This document shows, in pieces, positions 1 to 5,097 of a DNA stretch of 5,097 nucleotides; the stretch's first letter is position 1, and each line of letters begins with the position of its first letter. Both the position numbers and the translations under genes were made by a program. The notes under the pieces are model-generated. The model was given only the letters and a program-made list of their open reading frames with translations, did not search any database and was not told the DNA's origin. This DNA is from Candidatus Acidiferrales bacterium (GTDB taxonomy: Bacteria > Acidobacteriota > Terriglobia > Acidoferrales > UBA7541), in the NCBI GenBank assembly GCA_030043155.1, contig JASHYE010000133.1, positions 1 through 5,097 of the forward strand, read 5' to 3'.

Positions 1-523
1 AAATGAGATGAGAAAGGCCGCCGCGTCCGCCGACGGGGAGCCATCCAATCAGCACGGAAAAAACGAGGATGAGCAGCGGACCGAGCGCGAAATTGGGAAC
101 CGAGAGGCCAAGCAGCGTGAAAAATCCGACGGCGTGATCGGTGAGCGTGGCGCGGCGCTGCGCGGCGATGATTCCGGCAGGAATTCCAATCGCACAGCAA
201 ACAATCAGAGCGGCGAGGGCGAGTTCGAGCGTCGCGGGATAATGTTCGAGCACGACACTCAAAACGGGCTGCTGAAAACGGAAGGATTCGCCAAGATTGC
301 CGCGCAGGACTCCAGTCAGATAATTGCCGTACTGCACGGGAACGGGCTTATCGAGGCCGAGCGCGTGGCGCAATTGCACTTGATCCGAGAGCGTGGCGCC
401 TTCGCCGAGCATTTGCTGGACGGGATCGCCGGGAATGAGGTGCGCGAGCGCAAAAACCATGGTGATGATGAGCCAGATTGCGGGAAGCGAATAGGCGAGG
501 CGAAGGGAGATGTAGCGCGTCAT
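1..523 (-). CDS. DppB/OppB-type ABC transporter permease (3'-truncated by window edge)
   Basis: Inner-membrane permease of a peptide/nickel-family ABC importer, which would act with a second permease, two ATPases and a periplasmic binding protein. The visible 174 residues match the N-terminal half of DppB/OppB proteins (about 310-340 aa). Residues 8-30 form a first membrane helix ending in HLIPGDP (28-34). A soluble loop follows with LGLDKPVPVQYGNYLTGVL (55-73) and GNLGES (75-80), then PATLELALAALI (96-107) opening the second helix, and further helices at about 100-121 and 133-162. The EAA cytoplasmic loop that contacts the ATPase lies beyond the window. The ATG at 523-521 overlaps the stop of the upstream gene as ATGA, and AGGAG sits 5 nt upstream, which fixes the start and suggests translational coupling. 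Family assignment is strong. The substrate (dipeptide, oligopeptide, nickel, glutathione) cannot be read from this part. Confidence 0.93.
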   Translation of the reverse strand, partial: MTRYISLRLAYSLPAIWLIITMVFALAHLIPGDPVQQMLGEGATLSDQVQLRHALGLDKPVPVQYGNYLTGVLRGNLGESFRFQQPVLSVVLEHYPATLELALAALIVCCAIGIPAGIIAAQRRATLTDHAVGFFTLLGLSVPNFALGPLLILVFSVLIGWLPVGGRGGLSHLI

Positions 524-2046
524 TCATTCTCCTGGCCGTTTTCGTGGGCGGCGTCTTCACGCGCGTCTTTCCGGGCATTTTGCCGATGCTTTTTGCGTGC
601 GCGACGCGAGGAGCTGCGGGATTCGGATGACGCCGGTGATGGGACGCTCGCAGATGAAGTTGCCGCAGGAGGTGTTGGTGGCGCGCCGACAGTGACTTTC
701 TCCGCTGAAGGCGTGAGCGCGCTCAGGTCGTTGAGGCGCTTGATCTTCACGCGCGAAATGCGGCGGCCCTCCATTTCCATGATGGTGAAACGATAGCCGT
801 GGTCTTCGAAGCTTTCGCCTCCGCGCGGGAGAAATCCCAAATGGCTGAGCACAAATCCGGCAAGGGTTTCGTAGACGAAATTCTCGGGCAGGTTCACGTG
901 AAACTGAACCAAATCGTGAATCTTCAGAGAAGCGTCAAAGATCACGGAGCCGTCGGCGAGAGTGAGCGGATGCTCAACGACGTCGAATTCGTCGTGAATT
1001 TCGCCGACCATTTGTTCGAGGATGTCTTCCAGAGTGACCAAGCCGAGGATTGTGCCAAATTCGTCCACGGCCATCGCCAATCCCGTGCGATGAGTGCGAA
1101 ATTCGAGGAGCAGTTCGATGGCGGGCTTGGATTCCGGCACGATGAGAACGTCGCGGAGAATGTTTTTCAAATGGAAGTCGGAAGAGGGCTGATCGTCCTC
1201 GGCGTGGCGCGCACGGTCAAGCAAAATCCAGATTAAATCCTTTATGTGCACGAAACCGAGAACGTGATCGAGCGTGCCCTGATACACGGGAATGCGCGAG
1301 CGCTGGGTGATGGCGATGACTTTCATCACGTCTTCGAGGGAGGCATCGGCGGGAAGGGCGTGAATGTCCGGGCGCGGCACCATGATTTCGCGGACCTGAA
1401 CATCGCCGAGATTCATCGCGCCGTGAATAAAGCGCTCCTCCGCAGGAGCGAGCACGCCGCGCTCGCGGGCCTGTTCGACGAGAATGCGCAGCTCTTCTTC
1501 TGAACGAATCGCGGCGTGAGCGCGAGTGCTTTTGACGCCGAGAGCTTTTACGAATTCCCCGGCGAAAGCATCGAGAAGCTCAATGGCCCAGCGAAACGTA
1601 TTCAAAAACCATTGAAACGGACGCGCGACCAGCAGGGCGACGCGTTCGGCCTGCGCGAGGCTCAAATTTTTCGGGACCAGCTCGCCGAGAACGACTTGCA
1701 GCACGGTCAGCACGCCGAAGGCCCCAACCAGAGCAGCACTATGCGCGGCAAGAGCGGCGTAGCGTCCGGGAACATCACGGAAGAGAGGGTCAAGAAATCG
1801 CGCGAGCGTCAGTTCACCCAGATAGCCGAGAGCCAGGCTGGTCAGCGTGATCCCTACCTGAACGCCGGAGACTACTGTGCCCATGTCCGCAGCAAGTGTT
1901 TCGACGATCTTCGCGCGCAAATTCCCCTGCTTGACTAACTGGCGAATCCGCGATTGGCGCATGGCGACGAGGGAAAACTCGACGGCCGCGAAAAATCCGT
2001 TGATCGCAATGAGCATCAGAATTAGGAATAAGCGCAGGACAATCAT
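520..2046 (-). CDS. CNNM/CorB-type membrane protein (DUF21 - CBS pair - CorC_HlyC domain)
   Basis: Predicted inner-membrane protein of the CNNM/CorB (TlyC/HlyC-like, YfjD-like) family, whose studied members affect Mg2+ and Co2+ transport or efflux. The 508 aa start with a DUF21 domain: helices at about 1-27 (NGFFAAVEFSLVAMR, 16-30), 54-80, 97-122 and 135-160, with the family hallmark GELVPK at 121-126. A CBS pair follows at about 215-345, with VREIMVPRPDI (218-228), RIPVY (251-255) and VDEFGTILGLVTLEDILE (327-344). A CorC_HlyC domain covers about 353-437. The last ~65 residues are low-complexity: Ser/Pro/Ala-rich, then Arg/Lys-rich (471-495), then acidic/polar. The first Met begins the first helix, so I keep it. 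It heads a leftward unit with the ABC permease, overlapping it by 4 bp. Older 'hemolysin' labels for this family are not evidence of haemolysis. The transported ion is inferred from the family only. Confidence 0.93.
   Translation of the reverse strand: MIVLRLFLILMLIAINGFFAAVEFSLVAMRQSRIRQLVKQGNLRAKIVETLAADMGTVVSGVQVGITLTSLALGYLGELTLARFLDPLFRDVPGRYAALAAHSAALVGAFGVLTVLQVVLGELVPKNLSLAQAERVALLVARPFQWFLNTFRWAIELLDAFAGEFVKALGVKSTRAHAAIRSEEELRILVEQARERGVLAPAEERFIHGAMNLGDVQVREIMVPRPDIHALPADASLEDVMKVIAITQRSRIPVYQGTLDHVLGFVHIKDLIWILLDRARHAEDDQPSSDFHLKNILRDVLIVPESKPAIELLLEFRTHRTGLAMAVDEFGTILGLVTLEDILEQMVGEIHDEFDVVEHPLTLADGSVIFDASLKIHDLVQFHVNLPENFVYETLAGFVLSHLGFLPRGGESFEDHGYRFTIMEMEGRRISRVKIKRLNDLSALTPSAEKVTVGAPPTPPAATSSASVPSPASSESRSSSRRARKKHRQNARKDAREDAAHENGQENE
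529..533 (-). promoter_or_regulatory. Shine-Dalgarno of the ABC permease gene
   Basis: AGGAG on the - strand lies 5 nt before the ATG at 523-521, inside the last codons of the upstream CorB-like gene. It is the clearest ribosome-binding site in the window and supports the start that gives the ATGA overlap. Confidence 0.75.
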
Positions 2047-2056
2047 TGATTCAAAG

Positions 2057-2064
2057 CTTCCCCC
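2057..2064 (-). promoter_or_regulatory. Probable ribosome-binding sequence of the CorB-like gene, in a hairpin loop
   Basis: On the - strand GGGGGAAG ends 10 nt before the ATG at 2046. The G run is flanked by AGCTT and AAGCT, which pair (2065-2069 with 2055-2059) and can extend by a G-U and an A-U pair. In RNA the five G's would be exactly the loop of a 5-7 bp stem. The spacing is a little long for a standard Shine-Dalgarno, so this is a candidate. Confidence 0.45.
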
Positions 2065-2077
2065 AAGCTCTCTCGCG

Positions 2078-2086
2078 ATTGTAGCA
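2078..2086 (-). promoter_or_regulatory. Candidate extended -10 promoter for the leftward CorB-like/ABC permease unit
   Basis: Read on the - strand, 2086-2078 is TGCTACAAT, matching the extended -10 pattern TGnTATAAT with one mismatch in the hexamer. No good -35 lies 16-18 bp upstream, which extended -10 promoters can tolerate. A start about 7 nt downstream would fall near 2071, giving a leader of about 25 nt. This is a motif match only. Confidence 0.4.
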
Positions 2087-2179
2087 AGAGCGCTGCGAGG
2101 AAGCGTGCTGGAGGGGGCTCAGCTTGCGTGAAGAGTCACGCGTGTTCGTTGGGAGAGGCAATTCGCAGAGGCGCAGTTG

Positions 2180-2244
2180 GTAATCGGTCAGTTTGAATTT
2201 TGACTGCTTGTGTCACGATCAAGAAAATTCAAACTGACCATTAC
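2180..2244. repeat. Long inverted repeat in the divergent intergenic region
   Basis: GGTCAGTTTGAATTTT (2186-2201) is the perfect reverse complement of 2224-2239. After one unpaired C at 2185 the arms continue with GTAAT (2180-2184) against ATTAC (2240-2244). That gives 21 bp paired around a 22-nt loop (2202-2223). It lies between two gene starts, so a simple end-of-gene terminator is unlikely, and no T run directly follows either arm. It ends 7 bp upstream of the candidate xseB -35, with its centre near -75 relative to the predicted start. It could be an operator or activator site, a transcribed hairpin, or a small dispersed palindromic element. The structure is certain; the function is not. 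Confidence 0.85.
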
Positions 2245-2251
2245 GCGGCAT

Positions 2252-2280
2252 TTGGCCTTAACGTGCACGTGCGATAGAAT
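2252..2280 (+). promoter_or_regulatory. Candidate xseB promoter, near-leaderless
   Basis: TTGGCC (2252-2257) and TAGAAT (2275-2280) are separated by 17 bp and match the sigma-70 consensus at 4/6 and 5/6 positions. The -10 ends only 8 nt before the xseB ATG, so transcription would begin within a few nt of the start codon. The lack of any Shine-Dalgarno before the ATG fits a leaderless message. A weaker alternative is TTGACT (2200-2205) with GAAAAT (2223-2228), also 17 bp apart, inside the inverted repeat. Neither can be decided without a mapped 5' end. Confidence 0.45.
2261..2270. promoter_or_regulatory. 10-bp palindrome in the xseB promoter spacer (possible operator)
   Basis: ACGTGCACGT is a perfect 10-bp palindrome, overlapped by a second one, GCACGTGC (2265-2272). 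It lies between the candidate -35 and -10, where a bound repressor would block RNA polymerase. The regulator is unknown, and a palindrome of this size can arise by chance in GC-rich DNA. Confidence 0.25.
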
Positions 2281-2288
2281 GTGCGTCC

Positions 2289-2570
2289 ATGCCTGCGACA
2301 CCGAACAAAGCGCCGGAGCCGGCGCGCAAAGGCGAGTTTGAAAAGTCGCTTGCGCGGCTCGAAGAGGTAGTGAAGCGTCTCGAATCGACGGATTTGCCAC
2401 TCGACGAGGCGATGAAGCTTTTCGAAGAGGGCGTCAACCTCTCGCACGATTGCCAGAAGCAGCTCGAGGAAGCCGAGGGGAAAGTCGAAATTCTGCTGCG
2501 GAAGGCGGACGGCAAGCTCGCGGCTGAGCCATTCGACACGGGCGACGACACTCCGACCTCGCAGCGTTGA
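2289..2570 (+). CDS. xseB: Exodeoxyribonuclease VII small subunit XseB
   Basis: Small subunit of exonuclease VII, the cytoplasmic enzyme that degrades single-stranded DNA from both ends when several XseB copies bind the large subunit XseA. The 93 aa are close to the usual 70-90. The family pattern is clear: FEKSLARLEEVVKRLES (17-33), then LPLDEAMKLFEEGVNL (36-51), then a helix to about residue 72 (CQKQLEEAEGKVEILL, 55-70), which together form the helical hairpin of the fold. The ends are polar and probably disordered. The ATG at 2289 is the start that keeps the full domain; no Shine-Dalgarno precedes it, and a promoter-like -10 ends 8 nt upstream. xseA is not in the window, so the large subunit must be encoded elsewhere. 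The next gene, ispA, follows after 46 nt, as in many bacterial genomes. Confidence 0.95.
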   Translation: MPATPNKAPEPARKGEFEKSLARLEEVVKRLESTDLPLDEAMKLFEEGVNLSHDCQKQLEEAEGKVEILLRKADGKLAAEPFDTGDDTPTSQR

Positions 2571-2616
2571 ATTTTGCGAATTATTTGCGGACGCGGCGAC
2601 ATTTCAAAAACATTCC

Positions 2617-3498
2617 ATGAGCCAGCCGTCGTTTTTTGCAGAAGACCAGTCTGTCATCGAATCCGCGCTCGAAAAACTGCTGCCCGCTGAATCCACGCGG
2701 CCCAGCACAATCCATCAGGCGATGCGCTACAGCGTTTTTGCCGGCGGGAAGCGCGTCCGGCCGATTCTTTGCTATGAAGCGGCGCGCGTTTTTTCGCAGC
2801 ACGTCGATGCAGCCGCGACAGTTGGATGCGCGCTGGAGTTCATCCACACGTATTCGTTGATTCACGATGACCTGCCCGCGCTGGACAATGATGATCTGCG
2901 GCGCGGAAAACCGACCTGCCACAAGAAATTCGGCGTGGCGATGGCGATCCTGGCGGGAGACGGGCTGCTGACGCTGGCGTTCGAGACGCTATCGAATGCG
3001 GACGTTGGCGCTGAACGGCGAGTACGCATCATTTCGGAAATTGGCCACGCCGCGGGAACGGTGAACGGAATGGTCGGCGGACAAGTCGCGGATGTGGAAG
3101 CGGAGGGCAAGCAAGTCGACGGCGCGGCGCTCGAATACATTCATCGCTCGAAGACGGCGGCGCTGATTCGAGCTTCCGTTGTGGCGGGCGCGATTGCTGG
3201 CGGCGCGCATGACGAAGATGTGGCGCGGCTCGGGCGATTTGGCGAGGCGGTTGGCTGGGCGTTTCAGGTGATTGATGATTTGCTCGACGTGGAAGAATCG
3301 TCTGCGGCGTTAGGAAAAACTGCCGGGAAAGATCGGGTGCAGAAAAAGGCGACGTATCCCGGTGTGTTTGGCATCGAGAAATCGCGAGCATTCGCGCAGG
3401 AACTGAGCCAGCGCGCCCATCGCGAACTGGATTGCTACGGCGAGCGCGGCGCGCGGCTGCGCGAACTGGCGAATTATTTGCTTTCGCGGCGCGCGTGA
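2617..3498 (+). CDS. ispA: Farnesyl/geranylgeranyl diphosphate synthase (trans-prenyltransferase, IspA-like)
   Basis: Cytosolic enzyme that adds isopentenyl diphosphate to allylic diphosphates to make FPP, or possibly GGPP, precursors of undecaprenyl phosphate, quinones and other isoprenoids. The 293 aa match the IspA family in length. Visible motifs are GGKRVRP (43-49, IPP binding), the first Asp-rich motif HDDLPALDNDDLRRGKPT (83-100), GMVGGQ (151-156), HRSKTAAL (176-183), the second Asp-rich motif QVIDDLLD (217-224) and KKATYP (243-248). The first motif has the bacterial DDx4D form, with Tyr79 five residues ahead of it, as in E. coli IspA. This favours FPP, but product length is not certain from sequence. 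All catalytic Asp residues are intact. The ATG at 2617 lacks an obvious Shine-Dalgarno; the gene lies 46 nt after xseB and probably shares its transcript. Confidence 0.94.
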   Translation: MSQPSFFAEDQSVIESALEKLLPAESTRPSTIHQAMRYSVFAGGKRVRPILCYEAARVFSQHVDAAATVGCALEFIHTYSLIHDDLPALDNDDLRRGKPTCHKKFGVAMAILAGDGLLTLAFETLSNADVGAERRVRIISEIGHAAGTVNGMVGGQVADVEAEGKQVDGAALEYIHRSKTAALIRASVVAGAIAGGAHDEDVARLGRFGEAVGWAFQVIDDLLDVEESSAALGKTAGKDRVQKKATYPGVFGIEKSRAFAQELSQRAHRELDCYGERGARLRELANYLLSRRA

Positions 3499-3522
3499 GT
3501 TGACGGGGCTGATTTTCGTTTT

Positions 3523-3560
3523 GAATCCGCCGTAGATTCGCCTCTTTTCGAGTATTTATT
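3523..3560 (+). terminator. Weak terminator-like hairpin plus T-rich tract after ispA
   Basis: GAATC (3523-3527) pairs with GATTC (3535-3539) around a 7-nt loop, followed by a T-rich stretch that continues through about 3578. The 5-bp stem is short, so at most this would partly terminate. The 92-nt gap with its drop in GC could equally hold a promoter for the downstream transporter gene; TTATCT near 3574-3579 is a poor -10 candidate. Confidence 0.2.
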
Positions 3561-3590
3561 TTTGTTTTTCGCTGTTATCTTTGAAAGCGA

Positions 3591-4343
3591 ATGATCGCTC
3601 CGAAGACGCTGGACCTCGCGCTGCTGACCGCCGCTGTGCTCGGATTCAAGCACGGATTCGACTACGATCACATCGCCGCGATTTCCGACATAACCAACGT
3701 CGAAACAGAACCGCGCCGCGCGATGCGCATGGGTTTGCTGTACGTGCTCGGCCACGCGGCGACAGTCGCAGCGCTTGGCACGCTGGTCATCACGTTTCAA
3801 ACTTCCCTTCCGACGACGTTGGATAATTGGGCCGAACGGCTTGTGGGCCTGACGCTTGTGATTCTCGGAATCTACGTGCTGGGCTCGATGTTCCGCAACG
3901 GAGCGAAAGTGCAACCGAAGTCGCGCATTCTGATTTTGATTAATGCATTTCGCTGGGCGGCATGGAAAACGCGTCAACTGCTTCACGGCGAAAAAACCGA
4001 ACGGCCGGCGAGCGCGAGCTGGAATTACACGAAGAAGTCCGTGTTTTTTATTGGCGTGATTCACGGACTGGGCGCCGAAACGCCGTCGCAACTCTTGGTT
4101 TTTCTGCTCGCCGCGAATCTCGGAGGAGTGGGGCGCGGATTTTTGGGCCTGGCGATGTTTCTGGCGGGCTTGCTGCTGATGAATACTCTGATGACTGCTT
4201 CGGCAGTTGGCATTTTCAACTTGAGCGCGACGCGCGAGCGCATGATGCGAGTGGTTACCGCGCTCACCGCTGTTTACAGCCTCGTTGTTGGGGTTATTTT
4301 CCTGCTTGGCTCGGCTGCAATTCTGCCGCCGCTGGGCGGCTGA
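3591..4343 (+). CDS. NiCoT/NicO-family nickel/cobalt transporter homologue
   Basis: Predicted polytopic inner-membrane protein (250 aa) related to Ni2+/Co2+ permeases of the NiCoT/NicO superfamily. The first helix carries KHGFDYDHIAAI (20-31), which contains the family metal-binding signature HX4DH (His21, Asp26, His27). Further hydrophobic segments lie at about 47-69 (with LGH at 53-55), 83-100, 150-175, 180-208 and 220-246. IHGLGAETPSQ (157-167) falls where classic NiCoTs have a second conserved motif, but differs from it. The stretch 108-148 is polar and likely a cytoplasmic loop. At 250 aa it is shorter than classic HoxN/NixA proteins (about 330-350). The ATG at 3591 begins just before the first helix; GAAAG about 4 nt upstream is a weak ribosome site. 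It sits between ispA and tlyA. Transport of Ni or Co is inferred from the signature; no nickel enzyme is nearby. Confidence 0.8.
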   Translation: MIAPKTLDLALLTAAVLGFKHGFDYDHIAAISDITNVETEPRRAMRMGLLYVLGHAATVAALGTLVITFQTSLPTTLDNWAERLVGLTLVILGIYVLGSMFRNGAKVQPKSRILILINAFRWAAWKTRQLLHGEKTERPASASWNYTKKSVFFIGVIHGLGAETPSQLLVFLLAANLGGVGRGFLGLAMFLAGLLLMNTLMTASAVGIFNLSATRERMMRVVTALTAVYSLVVGVIFLLGSAAILPPLGG

Positions 4344-4363
4344 CGCTCTCTCCACAATTTCCC

Positions 4364-5097
4364 ATGAATGCGAAAAAATGCAGGATCGACGTGCTGCTGG
4401 TCGAACGCGGACTTGCGTCTTCACGCCAACGCGCACAGGCAATGATTCTCGCGGGACAGGTGCGCATTAGCGGGCAGCGCGCGCGTAAAGCAGGCGAGAG
4501 CGTGGCGGCCGACGCGCAGATCGAAGTCATGGAGGCTGAGTCGAAGTACGCCAGCCGTGCGGGCGCGAAGCTCGAAGGCGCGCTTGCGGATTTCTCTGTG
4601 GATGTGCGCGATAAGATTTGCCTCGATGTTGGCTCGTCGAATGGCGGATTCACGGATTGCTTGCTCCAGCATGGCGCGCACCGCGTTTACGCAGTCGACG
4701 TGAACATCGCGCAGCTCGATTGGAAGCTGCAACGCGATGAGCGCGTCCGTGCAATCAAGAAGAATGCGCGCTTCCTCAAGCCGGAGGATATCGGCGAGTC
4801 GGTGGCGATTGTTACGGTAGACGTTTCATTTATTTCCGTGACGAAGATTTTGCCCGCGGTCGCGGCGATTGCGCAGCCCGGCGCGGACTTCCTGATTCTG
4901 ATCAAGCCGCAGTTCGAACTGGAAAAGAAACTTGTTGGGAAAGGCGGAATCGTTCGCGACGCGCAATTGCATGAGCGCGCCATCGCGAGCGTGCGCGCTG
5001 CGGCGGAAAAATGCGGACTTACGATTTTAGGCGTTCAGCCCAGCCGCATCACCGGCGCGGAAGGCAATCAGGAATATTTTCTCCACGCGCGCCGCTG
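4364..5097 (+). CDS. tlyA: TlyA family rRNA 2'-O-methyltransferase (S4-FtsJ), stop codon just outside window
   Basis: SAM-dependent methyltransferase; characterised TlyA proteins methylate ribose at 16S C1409 and/or 23S C1920 and affect capreomycin sensitivity. The frame is open to the window end: 244 codons plus TG, so the next base probably completes TGA, and the length is typical. An S4 RNA-binding domain covers about 6-60 (RIDVLLVERGLASSRQRAQ, 7-25). The FtsJ-type domain has YASRAGAKL (62-70), the SAM site CLDVGSSNGGFTD (86-98), VDVSFIS (152-158), LIKPQFE (179-185) and GAEGNQEYF (231-239). The K-D-K-E tetrad appears intact as Lys69, Asp153, Lys181 and Glu237. The SAM loop reads SSN where AST is common. 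The ATG at 4364 is 20 nt after the transporter gene, with no clear Shine-Dalgarno. The family's 'hemolysin A' label is historical. Confidence 0.95.
   Translation, partial: MNAKKCRIDVLLVERGLASSRQRAQAMILAGQVRISGQRARKAGESVAADAQIEVMEAESKYASRAGAKLEGALADFSVDVRDKICLDVGSSNGGFTDCLLQHGAHRVYAVDVNIAQLDWKLQRDERVRAIKKNARFLKPEDIGESVAIVTVDVSFISVTKILPAVAAIAQPGADFLILIKPQFELEKKLVGKGGIVRDAQLHERAIASVRAAAEKCGLTILGVQPSRITGAEGNQEYFLHARR

Noticed and set aside
8..796. 262-codon open frame on the + strand
   Set aside because: It lies opposite the ABC permease and the 3' end of the CorB-like gene, both with clear family motifs. Its product is low-complexity and charged with no recognisable domain, so it is a shadow frame.
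799..1938. Three successive + strand open frames (799-1236, 1246-1503, 1516-1938)
   Set aside because: All are antisense to the conserved DUF21/CBS gene. The near-continuous openness reflects codon bias of the real gene on the other strand.
2180..2244. Reading the inverted repeat as a plain rho-independent terminator
   Set aside because: It lies between two divergent gene starts, has a long 22-nt loop, AT-rich inner stem and no T run directly after either arm.
2258..2602. Overlapping - strand frames opposite xseB
   Set aside because: xseB matches its family over its full length; the opposite frames are Ser/Arg-rich with no recognisable features.
3474..4442. 322-codon open frame on the - strand
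   Set aside because: It is antisense to the NiCoT-like gene, which has membrane helices and the HX4DH signature. The - strand product is Arg/Gln/His-rich with no domain, typical of an antisense frame.
4421..4983. - strand frames opposite tlyA
   Set aside because: The + strand is an uninterrupted TlyA with catalytic residues intact; the opposite frames have no motifs.
520..5097. Haemolysin/virulence locus, from the old names of the TlyC-like and TlyA families
   Set aside because: The domains point to an ion-transport-related membrane protein and an rRNA methyltransferase; nothing else in the window suggests a toxin.
1..5097. Mobile element or CRISPR array
   Set aside because: No transposase, integrase, regularly spaced direct repeat or terminal repeat with target duplication was seen, and the genes are housekeeping-like with uniform codon use.

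Overview
The window looks like a chromosomal segment of a moderately GC-rich, free-living bacterium. Gene content and style (an XseB/IspA/TlyA cluster, few strong Shine-Dalgarno sequences on the + strand, GCG/CGC-rich codons) would fit Acidobacteriota or a similar soil phylum. This is an inference from gene content; there is no rRNA or other marker in the window to settle it. No mobile element, tRNA, rRNA or CRISPR array is visible.

Layout: two transcription units diverge from a 242-bp intergenic region at 2047-2288. The leftward unit (- strand) holds a DUF21/CBS/CorC_HlyC membrane protein of the CNNM/CorB type (520-2046). Its stop codon overlaps by 4 bp (ATGA) the start of a DppB/OppB-type ABC transporter permease (523 down to 1), which is cut by the window edge. 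The rightward unit (+ strand) holds xseB (exonuclease VII small subunit, 2289-2570), an ispA-like polyprenyl diphosphate synthase (2617-3498), a NiCoT/NicO-type Ni/Co transporter homologue (3591-4343), and tlyA (S4-FtsJ 2'-O-methyltransferase, from 4364). tlyA runs off the right edge with all but its stop codon apparently present.

The divergent intergenic region is the most structured non-coding part. It holds a long inverted repeat (2180-2244; 21 bp paired with a single bulged base, 22-nt loop), a candidate xseB promoter placed so close to the ATG that the message would be nearly leaderless, a 10-bp palindrome inside that promoter's spacer, and an extended -10 for the leftward unit. The leftward leader could fold so that its G-rich ribosome-binding sequence sits in a hairpin loop.

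Functionally, xseB, ispA and tlyA form a familiar bacterial neighbourhood that often also carries xseA and dxs. Here xseA and dxs are absent from the window, and a metal transporter lies between ispA and tlyA. The leftward pair combines a putative divalent-cation (Mg2+/Co2+) transporter-like protein with a peptide/nickel-family ABC permease. I see no convincing new multi-gene system. The points most worth a second look are the intergenic inverted repeat, the near-leaderless xseB promoter and the metal transporter in the isoprenoid/rRNA-methylation cluster.
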